From contig CM075103.1 of the NCBI GenBank assembly GCA_037576195.1, forward strand, positions 19,034,001 to 19,098,000: DNA of 64,000 nt. Direction: 5' to 3'. The translations under genes were made by a program, and so were the position numbers. The number at the start of each line of letters is the position of its first letter. Position 1 is the stretch's first letter. The DNA is from Phytoseiulus persimilis (Eukaryota; Arthropoda; Arachnida; Mesostigmata; Phytoseiidae). The notes under the pieces were generated by a model. The model did no database searches. It saw nothing but the letters and a program-made list of their open reading frames with translations, and had not been told where the DNA came from. Of this stretch, positions 24,173 through 35,440 are shown piece after piece.

Positions 24173-25605
24173 AGAGACGCCATATGAGCGGACATGTCCT
24201 TGTCCGTCCGCTTTGTCCGCTTTCTAGCTTTTCAGCGCAAATGTCCGTTTTCTTCGCGATCGACAGTAATCGTTGAGTGCGCAGGCACTTCATGGGAAAG
24301 AGAGCGCTGTTCCGAATCCCGAGGGGTGTTGATTCAGCCAGAGAGACAGTTTAGCCGTTCTTCAACTGCGCTTCATAATATAAAGATAATATAATATTTC
24401 CGTAGTCAGGGACGAACTCTTATTCTTCCTCCGGGACCTCGGATCAAATGGAGGGGTGTCGAGTTGACTGGTTGGATGCATTGATAAGTAGATGTGAATG
24501 ACCAGGACTACGTTAAGAAACTATGGGTTCTGAAAAGGGAGGCTTCATACATCTTGGACTTTGTGCTTTCTGTTGGGGAGCGAAATCATATGCTGTCGGG
24601 AGCTCTCGATCTCGGGAAGATCTGGTAATGAAATGATGATTCCGCGGAAACGAGGAGAAGAACGCTCACTTGAAAATCGGTGCGAAATCAAATCTCCATG
24701 CTTGGAAACTCATGGCTTGGTTCGCCAGGTTCTCACCTCTGATAATTGCTCTCCCTTGAGCTGGAAAGAATCGACTCCAACTGTAATTCGCCTGAATTCA
24801 CATGCTCTACACATGTGTTCCGCCTGCTCCGCGAGACGGTTCGTGAGCATTAGTGGATCTTACCGAGCATTTATCGGGCACGGGCTGCTGCCCCACGCGC
24901 CACCAACTGCGCGTCTCGGAATCCCCCAATGCTGCCTCCCTTCATTTCAAGAATCTCGAGCGAGTCAAGATCTTCGTGTCTCGTTTCGAAGGCATAGCGG
25001 CCAAAATATTGGCCTTCTGGTCGAAATCCATGGATGAGCGGCTATCCATCTTACTTTCGATCGAGAGCCGAATGAGGGCAGACCTCCCCGCCTGATTGGA
25101 GCAAATTCTCTCGAATAGCCCCCATTCCACGTGACTCTCGACTCTTCCGTCATGCACTCTCCCGCAATGCCGGAATCGAGAGATTTTTCTTTCGGATAAT
25201 CTGACCTCCTCAGCATCATCAGCATGATGCGAGGTGACATTTTCTAATCGAAATCAGGGAAAGAACATCGTCCGTGAAGAGATTCTCGCTTCACGGTGTC
25301 TCTGTCGCCTGGACGGAAGTCAAATCATATGCTTCACTGTTTCCCTGTCGACAACTTGAAACAATGGAGAATATTCATCGATCGCTCCATCAGCATCTCT
25401 GTCTGTATGACAACGGAATCGCCCTGCTTCCATACATATAAGACTGCCCGGAATCCCAGCTATTGAAACTCATCGTGTACTGAAAGGGCATGCTCAAATC
25501 GCGAAAATAACGGATGTCCGCTTCTGATGTCCGTTTCTGTCTCAGATGTCCGCCGGACACGTGTCCGCTTTTTGCGGAAAAAAATTCCGCTCATATGGCG
25601 TCCCT
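24173..25605. mobile_element. Non-autonomous Mutator-like DNA transposon, 1.43 kb
   Basis: The left end AGAGACGCCATATGAGCGGA (24173-24192) and the complement of the right end (25586-25605) match in 19 of 20 positions. The element is flanked by a perfect 10-bp direct repeat ACCAATCAAT (24163-24172 and 25606-25615). Just inside both ends are clusters of ATGTCCG/GTCCGCTTT motifs (24188-24250 and 25512-25570), as expected of subterminal transposase-binding repeats. A 10-bp duplication with ~20-bp terminal repeats suits the Mutator superfamily. The interior has a 158-codon and an 80-codon plus-strand ORF in different frames, neither resembling a MULE transposase, so it is probably non-autonomous. 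The 80-codon ORF (24853-25095) is helical and may be captured host sequence. Confidence 0.85.
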
Positions 25606-25615
25606 ACCAATCAAT
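25606..25615. repeat. Right target-site duplication
   Basis: ACCAATCAAT, identical to 24163-24172; neighbouring bases on both sides differ, so the match is exactly ten. Confidence 0.85.
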
Positions 25616-26229
25616 GATGAAGTGATTTCGCATACTCTCATCGAATTGGATTTGTTGGAGCTTGTGAGCGACATGGGAATGCCACGCGCCAATGTCACGG
25701 CTTGCCGTCGGATGGACAGGGCCGCGTCCAGGGACGGATGTCTTCGGAACGTTTCTCCAGGAAATCAAACGCAAGTATCACTGTTCTTGAACTCATTCGA
25801 AGCATTCTGTCGGAGCGAACGCAACTCTAGCTTTATGTGCTCCACACATCCGGAAATTCGCATGATGGTGTAGCTTCCTCCGTTTCTCTTCCGTAAGGAC
25901 ACAAGAATCGTTCTATTAGAATCGGATTGGTGGAATTCCTTCCTCCACTCCCTCTCCACCTGATTACGCCACTCGCGCGTAGGATCCGCCAGCCTTTCGG
26001 TCAGTCCTTCTTGATTCAACACGCCGAGCATTCCATGGCAAGACTGTATCCATGAAGCTCGAGTCCTATTCATCCAATAGGAGTGAAACCAGCCATTGAG
26101 AAGGTTCCACCACCAGCAATATCTCCTCTTCCTCCCTCCACTTGTAGCAAACCAGGACAACGGCATACAGCCTCCCGATGAGTCACTTTAATCCAGGACT
26201 CTTGCCAATAGCTGGACCGTAATCGGCCT

Positions 26230-26818
26230 AGATTGGCACCTCGAGCGACCGAGTTTTCCCGCTTGATCGCTCCCCTCCACCTCTCCTTGAGGAAGAGGAC
26301 TTCGGACGACACACTCTCCTTGTTGTCGAAGCCTGTCCAAGTCGCGTGTCTTCAGCCCAGCAAACCTGTGGCCGCGAGGCCTCCAAATCCTCTGAAATCA
26401 GCTCAGCCCGAAATGTTTTGAGCGGTACAGAGCCATCGCACGAGCCTCTGTGTTGTCGAGCAAAAGCAAGACACTTTTTCATGTTCGTGAATATCCGTGT
26501 GATCCCACAAGGAGGAACCACCTCCTTCCGAGAAAGGCTCGAAGTGGAGGTGTGTATCATCTGATGGCTGGTTATCTGGTGACGAAACGGTGTCTTCAAC
26601 TATCTCTGTCGAAGATTCCGTGCACTTCTGAGCGTCTTCGGTCGGAGCGAAATATTACAACAATCTCAACGGGCTCTGCTACCGAGGTTCGGCTGCACTT
26701 CTCCGTGCATTCGAAAACCAAATCAAGCCAGCTCGTTCGAACTGACCTGTCACGAGGAAAGTCCTTGGGCAACCTGTGGCATTCAGATCGCGTGCATGTT
26801 TCGTCGGTAACCGGTTAG
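26230..26818 (+). CDS. Candidate protein-coding region, unknown
   Basis: Two plus frames join across a TTTT near 26420: SLLSKPVQVACLQPSKPVAA...SAQPEMF then ERYRAIARASVLSSKSKT and FHVREYPCDPTRRNHLL. The junction again needs removal of one T from a homopolymer, the error type seen in the known genes here. A polypyrimidine acceptor (TCTTCCTCCCTCCACTTGTAG) lies at 26147. The product is basic, Pro-rich then helical. No family recognised; a minus-strand frame overlaps it, so strand is not certain. Confidence 0.3.
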
Positions 26819-27690
26819 CCAATAATCACGGCGAGTATTCCCAAACCAACCGTCGTGACATTGAAAAAACCGCTCGATTTTGGAGACGGGGCTAGTTCCG
26901 CAATCTCCGCTTGCCCCGAGAAGTAATGGACCGTTGATACTCTCGAAGTGAGGGCGAGCGCGTTAAAATTCAGCGAACGTTGCCAAAATAGATTGCGCTA
27001 AAATCGACCTCGCGGTGTATTGTATTTAATCTAAGCCGAAATCAAGAGCCACATCTCCGATAGCTATTGCGACTGCCCGAGATCTTCCTGAGATCGAGAT
27101 TCGGCAACAGGAGCTCAAAGTCGAGCACATGACAAGAAGGGGGCGGGGGATTTCGTGGAGGTGGGTCCCGGAGAGGATGAATCTTCCAAAGATCAAATCG
27201 GCAAATCGGTTCGGTCCTCGTGTTATCGCCCGTTGAGCTCATCATTTCGCGGCGGGTCCTATGCATCGGTCAGAGTTGTTCGTGCTTGATACGTGGCGAG
27301 CTCTCAATCTTCCTCTTTCATGACTGGAGCCGCTCTCGAAAGAAGCTGCCCCGATGCGAAACCTATTGAAGGGCCGTCATGAAATGCGACGGATCGGCTT
27401 TGTGACAACCTGTGTGTGATCCAAGTGCTTTTGTCACTCGGCAGTGCTTTTCTCTCTAAGCGTCTGTGGTTGACAGGCTGGATGCATTCGTATTGGAGCG
27501 AAGCTACACGGAGCGACTCTAAGCATGCTGTTAGGGTGATTTGGGAATGTTTCTTACTTCTGCTGCTGAAAAGAAATCATCATTCCGCACACACCACTCG
27601 GCGTCCAACTGAGAAATGAGTCACCGCCTAGTCATCGTCCGGTCGGCCGGCCTACGAAGAGATGACCGTTGCTTTTTTCTCTCTTCCAGT

Positions 27691-27781
27691 TGGTTCACGT
27701 CATCCAGCGGACCGACCCGAAATTTCGTCATCCGCACTCTATGAAATTCTTCGAGGATTCTCCGCGCGTTCCTCTAACCTG
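27691..27781 (+). CDS. Candidate exon after strong acceptor, unknown
   Basis: GCTTTTTTCTCTCTTCCAG is one of the best acceptors in the window. It is followed by 30 codons (LVHVIQRTDPKFRHPHS, MKFFEDSPRVPLT) then a stop, or a one-base shift into a frame continuing to 27874. No partner exon was assigned. Confidence 0.3.
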
Positions 27782-28104
27782 ATGGTTTATCCATCCTGGT
27801 CGAAACAGCACACGATCGGGAACGATGTTTACATTTCTCTCCGTTGTTGTAGGGCTAAATCACTCACCCGGTGACGAGCAGCCGTCGGAGCATCGAGTGC
27901 AATTTCACGCGTGCTTTTCATCAGCCTCAATAGAAGCGCCAACAGCTTATGCTTTGTTGGCTGTCGCGGTGAATAGATGAACCGGAGCGGAATACTCGCC
28001 GGATGTAACTCAATTCCGAATGAGAAATTCGATGAAATGAGGAACGACCTACCTGCACGCCGGGGGAGCAGGCATACAACGGACGAGTGGAGTCTGTCGG
28101 GGGT

Positions 28105-28122
28105 GGGGGGGGGGGGGGGCGG
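28105..28122. repeat. Poly-G tract
   Basis: A run of G broken by one T then C near 28106-28122, possible quadruplex-forming and error-prone sequence. Confidence 0.6.
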
Positions 28123-28340
28123 CCTGTCAGCTCGCGAATCGCCAACCCCGAACTCTGGTAGGCGCGTTTTTGGAGCTGGCAGGCTCATTATTGTATGGAC
28201 TTCCACTCGAGTTGACACCAGCAGCCAGGTCGTCGAAACGAGGATGCTGGAGATTACTCCTCCACCTACAGCGAGGTCTTCCTCGCACTCAATCAAATAT
28301 TAGAGGGCTCTGCATAGTGGGGAGACAGACGACGCTCAAC

Positions 28341-28532
28341 CTCGTGACAGGAGCACACTTTCTCCCGATCACACTCTCCGTGGCGGTCCATGCCTCATTG
28401 GATACACACAAATATTCGGCTGGGGATTCCTCTCCAACGCTCTCCTTCCTGCGTGATTGTTATCATTATGGGCGCCGTATTGTCCTCGATGAACCTTTCG
28501 TTATTGACTCGGGAGAGGACGAGTCTGATCCT
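28341..28532 (+). CDS. Candidate internal exon, acidic, unknown
   Basis: An open frame ends VIDSGEDESDPQ exactly at a CAG|GTGAGT donor in phase 0. The next good acceptor downstream (29729) opens in phase 0 as well, so the two can be joined. The acceptor side of this exon is not fixed. No family recognised. Confidence 0.35.
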
Positions 28533-28961
28533 CAGGTGAGTCGAGGTGATTCCGTCAGAGGCGCCCGACCGTCAGCGCTGCGTTGCACTAACAAAGTGTG
28601 CTTGCTGCCCTTGTCGTCCTACGTATGAGAGAGCGGCGGGGAGAGGGGAGGGATTTGGTGAGTAGCTAACTGGTTACTTCGATCGCCGTGAGGTGGTTCG
28701 TGCCTAAGTAGCAAAGCTCACACTATGGCTTAGCAACGCTCGAGCTTTTAGTGGGAGATTACGAAACGCGATAATCCCGTCTCCGCTCTCCCCCCGTCCA
28801 CCGTTTAGTCGTATGCTCGTACTCGTCAAATTCATTCTCGCTTGAGTAAGAACTGTTATATAAGCCACATTTCATTTGCCGTAGCCCACTTGTGACTCAG
28901 GCTCACGGGTGCATCAGGGATCAGTCCAACATGCAACTGGAGTCTGGAGCTCAATACTCAC

Positions 28962-29260
28962 GTTCGACGCGTCGCGGAGCTCGTCGACATGGAGCGTTCT
29001 GAGCTCTATCATTTCGACGGGGGTATCCATCCTGGATTTTTTCCATCCTGCCTCGAGCAGAGTTCCCATCAGATGCTGAGTGTTTCTTTTGTATTTGGAA
29101 TCCCGAAGTCTTCTGAAGCTCGGAGCGCTCGTCGAGCCGTTCCGAGAACGCTGTTTCTGACGCCAACAACTCGCGGATTTAGAAACTTCCTTTTTTGACA
29201 ACGTGGGCCGCACGATGGCGGCGAGCAATGATTTTTCAAAGGAGCGGGACGGATGACAAA
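28962..29260 (-). CDS. Candidate exon, basic helical, unknown
   Basis: The minus-strand frame reads KKEVSKSASCWRQKQRSRN, RDSKYKRNTQHLMGTLLEAG, VEMIELRTLHVDELRDASN and stops at a perfect AAC|GTGAGT donor. The 5' side is uncertain; a second minus frame overlapping it is also open, so the frame is not proven. Confidence 0.3.
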
Positions 29261-29729
29261 TCTACTCGTAGTAATCAATGCTTCTCATAAAGTTCATCAA
29301 TTTCCTGCATCTGCCATGAATCATCGCCATTTTACGGACTGTTTAACACATTAGCGGCACATGAAAAGAGAGAATCGGGGAAAAATCAGCGGAACGACCA
29401 ATTGGTTTCCTTTCGGAAGAAAAACGATTCGAGCGCCTCTCCTCCCTTTCCAGCCATGAACCTCTGTCATATGTGGGCTTACAAGTGGATCGTACGGCTC
29501 AGGAAGAATATCCATTTTTCTCTGGAACTTCCATCTCCTGACCGGGGTTTTCGGCGTCGGCGACATCGGAATGATCTCGGGCTAGAATCTGCTGCACATA
29601 TCCAGCTCTGCTGTGCATTTTATTCGATAAAAACACTCGATTGTCACCATAGTTGCGATCCCCCTGACATCTCACGGAGCGGCGGAGTTCGTGGAGAAAA
29701 AAATTGAGCCCATTCCTCCTTCTCTTTAG

Positions 29730-29942
29730 AATGACATAATCATCTCCGATCCGATAGCGGAGCTTGATTGGGATGAGACGCTCGACCGTCGAAGTAGTGG
29801 GGATCAGTCTTTGGCTCTGGATTCCGCAGAAAACCAGCGCCGATTTTCTCGACGCCTAGCGGCGACGGCTCGTGAGACTTTTCATCTTCGATCGCCTCGG
29901 GAGAGCAATCTTAGATCTTCCGTTTTCCCCGATAAATATTGA
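29730..29942 (+). CDS. Terminal exon, acidic Ser-rich, unknown
   Basis: CCTTCTCTTTAG leads into 70 codons without any Met, ending TGA at 29940-29942. The peptide reads NDIIISDPIAELDWDETLD then a basic Arg-rich half (NQRRFSRRLAATARETF) and ends SSVFPDKY. It probably follows the exon ending at 28532 (both phase 0). The acidic-then-basic layout suggests a regulatory or nuclear tail, but no family is recognised. Confidence 0.42.
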   Translation, partial: NDIIISDPIAELDWDETLDRRSSGDQSLALDSAENQRRFSRRLAATARETFHLRSPRESNLRSSVFPDKY

Positions 29943-31209
29943 TTCCGTCGACCGTGAACGCGGCATGACCCTTCATCCAAAATAAAAACCTATGCGAAGT
30001 TGCTGCGGAAGCGCAGACCGAAAACTCGATCAACACCTCTGCCGCGCGGAGTCAATAACCTTCTGTCCGGATCGGAAACATGGGCTGTGTGTCGAAAGTT
30101 GTTGTGCGGAGCAAGCGTATGCAGATGGGCAGAGGAAAGCCTCCCTGCCAGAACGCTTCGAACTCAAGCGAGCCCCGGTGCTTGAACGGAAGTTGGACGC
30201 TCTTCTGACACGATGTCTTAAATCATCACGCTTGTTCATCATCGCTACCGTGATTCGTTGTTTCCCCTTCACGATTTATGGACGTCACTTCGGGCAAGTG
30301 CTGGAATCACTCCCGGGAAGTTTCAGGTACCTGCCCCCCCCCAAACAAAACAGACTCTTATGGATGAACAGGTGGTCGAAGGAAAGGAGAGCCGTTGATT
30401 CGTCACAGATAGGCACAAGTGAGCTAGGGAAAAGAACATAGACGGCAGATCCTAGTCGCTTTTCGACGCGGATGAGCGGATGGACTGTTGAGGTGATCGA
30501 TAGTACTCATTCCGCAATCGGGACGTGAATCAATATTACACTCGTCTTTGAAAACTGGCGCCAAGCTCTCGATCTCTGAGAAAAACCATCTTGTTGAAGT
30601 TCTGTTGTAGCGTGGAGTTCTAAGATCCATTGAGCTGGCGGCTACCTGAGCGATTCTGACGCTTGGAACCCATGCCTGTGAACCCAGGCTACAGGAAAAC
30701 CGTTTCGACCGGCGAAGTCAGGCTCGCATAACCCGTTGACTCTCCCTATTCCGAATTCCGGACAGCTCTCCGCAGCCGAGGCGCATCGAAGGGTTTTCAT
30801 TGAATGCGCGTGAAGAGCGCACACTGGCCGGCGACTCGCGGCAAACTTCAAAAAGCGGAAAACTCGACGCGTCATGGGATTCAAATGAGAAAAATACATA
30901 TCTCACTGTGACGAATGGCCGGGTTACACCGCGGCTCGATCTCGCGTCCCGTGAAGGAGTTCCGACCGCACGTAGAAAACCCGCGACGCACGTAATAGCG
31001 AATCCCTGTCCACCGATGATTCGCTTTGTCTTGCAAACCCTGTGATCCGCGCGGCCGCTTTTGATTGCGCATTCCTGCTCGATGAAATCAACGAGACGGA
31101 GAAGGATTCGTCGTTCGTGACGAGTTCAAAACTGAATATGTTGTCGAACATCTGCTTCGAGCGATTCCCAGTCCGTCGAAATATTCAAAGGAGCCTAGCT
31201 GCGCGATGA
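29943..31209. other. No supported gene
   Basis: A minus-strand acceptor TTCTTTTCCCTAG near 30430 opens a short frame (SLVPICDESTALLSFDHLF) that ends at a C10 tract (30331-30341 region). Otherwise only short uninformative ORFs. Confidence 0.3.
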
Positions 31210-33020
31210 CTCCGTCGCTTCCCCGTGATCGCGGCATTCGGATCATTCCAGTCGAGACGGTCTCCTGGAACCACGATTCAGCCGTCAGAGCTCGAGGAAC
31301 TTATCGCTAATCCCGACGAGCCTCGTATTCTCGAATGGCTTCTGATTCATCAGCTGGAGCGATGTCGACAAGATCGCGCTTCTCAAAAGCGAATACTCGG
31401 CCTCCGTGAACATAGGTCATCCGATGCTCCACAGTCGCGACGGCTCCAAGAACGAAATGTATTCCACGATGTAGACGTCATCGAAACGACTCACCGGGGA
31501 CGAACAGTTGACCGAATCCGGAGGAAGTTTCGCTCAGCGTACTTCTCGAGTCGACATGAGAGCATGCTCGACTTGTTGGCCTCAACGAACCGGAATATCG
31601 TCGCAAGGTTGACCTGTCGTCAATCCGGAGATGCGTCTAGCAGCAGCAGCATGAAAAACTCGCCTACGCGCTATCATCTCTGGATTTCGCCCGCGCAGTG
31701 AATATCGTCGACTGAATCAGTCTTCATCTTCTCCCGGTGAGGCGGAACTAGCTTTGCATGGAATCGTCCGGTACTACCCTCCGTCGACAGGTCTGACCCG
31801 ATCTTTCGAAGGGAAGTTCAGTGTTTCCCGGCTGGGTGAGTTCAGAGCTGGCTAAATTATTTCAGGAGGAAGTTGAACTCGGAATTCTTTTTTTTTTCCA
31901 TTTTTAGTCCAATTCAACGTGCTCTCATCGTTCTCAGAGCTCAATCAAATCCACAGTGTAGCTGACTTCTCGATGCTGTCAGAACACGCAGTTAAAACGT
32001 GGCTTCGTCCCCCGACTCTCTCTCGAATCGGAGTGAATTCGTCTCCCGTCCGACATGTCGAGACACACTTCAAAGTCATCGTTCACTCCGAGGTAGGAAG
32101 AAGCTTCCTTTCGGAGCTGTAAAAGCTAGGTGTCGGTCTCTTCTTTGCGGTGAATTATTTAGTGGACCTCGACTCCGGCTCCTAGTTCCGCGAATCAATG
32201 GAGTAGATACACTCCAGAGCACATACCTCGAATGGTACCCACAGCTCGGAAGCTGATAAATTCGCTCGAAAATCTCATCCAGTCGCAACTGTTGGGTTTC
32301 CCAAACTACAAACTCGAGAAGTCAGCTTTTAGAAAACAACCGGAGATTTGTCGAGTCTCTCTATCTCACGAGAATCAAACGTGAGGATCCGCGTTTCAAT
32401 CAGCGCCATCGTCTGAGCGAATTTGCTGAGTTTCAACTTGTTTTCGGGGGAGTTTCCTTCTGTTTTTCTCTCGGGGAGAGTTCCCCTCAGTGTTTTCTTT
32501 CGGGGGAGAGTTTTTTCTGTTTTTTTTTTCGGGGGAGTTTCCTTCTGTTTCCTTCCCCTCGCGGAAGTTTCAGAGTTTGGATGACAGATCAGCGCTCGGA
32601 GCGGAAATTCGGCAAATGGGATTCGACATCCTCCTCTCCCCGGAGTGTGCGCACCACGTCGGTTGCGAATGGACGAATTACATTCTGCTCGAGGTTCTAC
32701 GGTACCTCCATGTTCTCCAACTTCCGATCAGCTCGAGAGTCATGTGCGATTTCCTACGTTTTTTCCAGAGGTTACCTGAAATCGATCGGCCGGAGCCGCG
32801 ACAGGCACTGCTTGCGCATTCCTGGTGCGTGCAGTTCCAAATAGTCCCTCCTACAGATTCTCAAGACAGAAAACTCACTTCTATGGTCTCACGGACTCCG
32901 TCGAGAAGTTTCATTGTGGGAGTCACACCAGGGATGTAGGCAGATCGGTGTCGAAGTTCTGGCGAAAACGTTGGGTGATTATCCGCCAGAGAGTGCTGAA
33001 GTCAATCGAGTCGTTACGTG
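31210..33020 (+). CDS. Candidate multi-exon gene, unknown, probable coiled-coil protein
   Basis: Several plus-strand pieces with good splice sites follow one another: SELEELIANPDEPRILEWL then WSDVDKIALLKSEYSASV (frameshift near 31346), QHEKLAYALSSLDFARAV near 31640-31710, a frame ending FSVSRLG at a GTGAGT donor (31836), an exon from TTTTTTTTCCATTTTTAG (31908) reading QFNVLSSFSELNQIHSVA to a GAG|GTAGGA donor (32094), LINSLENLIQSQLLGFPNYK near 32260-32380, and SALGAEIRQMGFDILLSPEC...ILLEVLRYLHVLQL from 32577. The N-terminal pattern ELEEL...PRILEWL loosely recalls the augmin subunit HAUS3, but this is only a hunch. Exon borders and even gene unity are uncertain. Confidence 0.3.
32439..32560. 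repeat. Imperfect tandem repeat, TTTCGGGGGAGTTTCC type
   Basis: Three to four copies of a unit of about 35-40 bases with core TTTCGGGGGAG followed by a T/C-rich spacer (cores near 32443, 32470, 32500, 32530). It falls between candidate exons. Confidence 0.7.
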
Positions 33021-35056
33021 ACTTTTTGGAGAAAATAAATGGAGATGAAAGTAGGGAAACGCAAGAGGGGAGTGAGAGGCATGTGGCGGTGTCACAGACG
33101 CAGCTTCTAAGCAGCTTCGAGATCGGTGTCAGATCGGACAGCCGGACACCATATGGCCTTGCTGAGCGTGAATGAGAGATCCGAGCGAATGTCGAAGCGG
33201 GCCAATGGACACTCTTCAGCTCTCTTTTCGTCCCATGTGTGAATAAGGCTCTCTCTCTCACCTTGACTGGTGGCTGGTTTCCTCTCCCGCCCCGATGTGG
33301 CTAGCCAAACAGACCTCCAAAGTGAACCCATCGAAGTCCGGACGGAACCATTTTGCAGCTCGACGAAGATTCTGCTCCTGCACACTTCATGTGGACCATG
33401 TTCTCAAGCATCGCCCAATCGGAACCATGGGCTGTGGGGGCCGGAATTCAGGTGACACTGGAGCAAGGAAGAAAAGCGCATTTCTGCGCTAAAATACTGA
33501 GCATTTTCAGGGTCGCCTGGAAGCCCAAAATGGAATTTCTCATCCGAACGGTTGAATTCATAAGTCGCTAGATCTTGATTCATGTCGGGCTCGAGTGAGC
33601 AGATAGTCCGAGCCCTTTGTGACGGCACGGCCAGTACAAGTTCTGAGGTTGGATAACAAGGGCTTCACGATGGATGCCATGATCTGGAAGTTTGTTGTCT
33701 CCGACGGCAAAATCTCGGATCGAATGGATTACTCGGATTTCGGATCATACATCGCATTTTCCGAGACCGATGACATTTCCCCGCATTTTGAATTTGCCCC
33801 GCCGTATAAAGGATGTCATTTCGTCCACGAATCCAATCACATCGATTCAGGGCGTTCAGACGAAACAGGACAAGATCCAGGACCGATTTGACATATTTGT
33901 GTTGGTGTGCCAGATTGGCTTGAGAGGAATACGAATTCAGCAGAGACGGCGTTCGGTACTCAGGTGCGAAGACCAAGTTCAGAAAAAAAGAATGCTCGAG
34001 TCTTCGTTGGAGATCCGACTGTCCTCAGGCGCGATGTTGATGTGTGCTCACTTCATTGTGCAATTGTTGAACGTGCTTCGAAGGATTCGCCTGTTATCGA
34101 CGACGACGACGACGACGAGGCCCACAACAACAACGCCACCAACAAGAGAGCCTCGGGAACGCGAATTGTGCTATGCTCGAGGTGTGGGCCTCCGTGGCGG
34201 AGACTAACGCAGAAATCTCTGTTGAATCTCCGAGCGGTTCTCAGACTCACCTCGGAAGAACCCCCGTTCTGGCGTCGCGCAAGAAGATGCTATCGACATC
34301 AGTTCGGGAACCTCGCTCAACGAATCGCGACACATCGTTGAGAGTTTCCAGCGCCGAGACTTACTCAGATTATTCCGAAATCTTCATGCCACGAAAATTG
34401 GAAACGGTATCGGAGGTTTCGGCTGTCGCATCAGAACCCAGACGAGCCATGCCAGTCTCTAGATGCCGCTCTGCGAGATCGATATCGAGGACCTTCTTCA
34501 CAGACCTCAAATCGTGTGGGCTTCCATGAGCACTGCTGTTAGTCCGAATGTTTCGACTCGATCTTCATCGCATCTCGCGTTGCTCGATATCATGATTTTC
34601 TCACCCTGGTGCCCGTCACAAGCCGATGATGAGGGTTGTAACGATGGCGACGAAACCACCGATGCTCGAGATTCTGTCTAATTGCCGAGGTTCGGCTCAA
34701 TATTATATTCGGAGCTAGGAGGATCTGAATCTGGTTGCATTAGCATCGGGATGCAGAACCAGCGGAGCTGATTGATTCTCTGGAGATTCGTGTTCTGTAT
34801 GGAGCTCCAATACGATCTTGAGAAGCGGAAGGCTCATGGGACTTCGGCCGAAACGACGAACATCGATGAGACTAGCATCTGAGAACCATCGAACGGTTGA
34901 CGGAATCAGCCCAGCTCTGGATGGAATTCAAAAATCACAGGATGGTGGACCCGGATTCTCAAAAATCGGGTGATTCCTTCTCCCCGGCGGATACCACCAC
35001 TCGTAACGAGAGAAATGGCGTGTGAGGAAAGGAGCGGAACTCCCTCCTCTTTCAGT
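33021..35056. other. Ambiguous region with open frames on both strands
   Basis: Plus-strand frames at 33353-33571, 33619-33891 and 33907-34680 and minus-strand frames at 33107-33628 are all protein-like, with plausible donors near 33253 and 34226 (minus). A GAC/AAC trinucleotide tract lies at 34099-34140 and would encode Asp and Asn runs in one plus frame. I cannot choose strand or gene. Confidence 0.3.
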
Positions 35057-35440
35057 GGCTGGGGTGAGCTACGCAGAAGAACGTCAACGAAGTTTGGAAC
35101 GATATCGTCAAAGGTCTCAGGCACGGCAGTCTCTCGTGCAGCATGTGCCCGAAGCAAGCCTGCTGACATTCAGGAGGGGGGCATCCACTCAAATTTGAGG
35201 AGTGTCGTTTTGCGGGTAACCCTACACTCCGCTCGAGGTACCAACCCGAAGCTTGGAACTGAGAGCGTCCTCCATTTTCCGTAGACGAGAACTCTCAGGT
35301 CCGCTCTATCACTGGAGCCGAGTTTGCCGTGACGACGGTAACTCTGCAAGGATTTCAAGAGCCTGCTCTTGAATCTACGAGGCTGAGAGGGAGCTCGGCG
35401 ATGCACCGCTCCGGCTCGCGGAGATAGTCAACTCGCCGAC
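35057..35440 (+). CDS. Candidate exon(s), basic helical protein, unknown
   Basis: TCCCTCCTCTTTCAG opens a frame reading AGVSYAEERQRSLERYRQRS, LVQHVPEASLLTFRRG and, after removal of one G from GGGGGG near 35180, HPLKFEECRFAGNPTLRSRY. The same frame continues with one internal stop through VDENSQVRSITGAEFAVTTV. The start is a long charged helix. Overlapping minus ORFs exist, so this is tentative. Confidence 0.33.
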
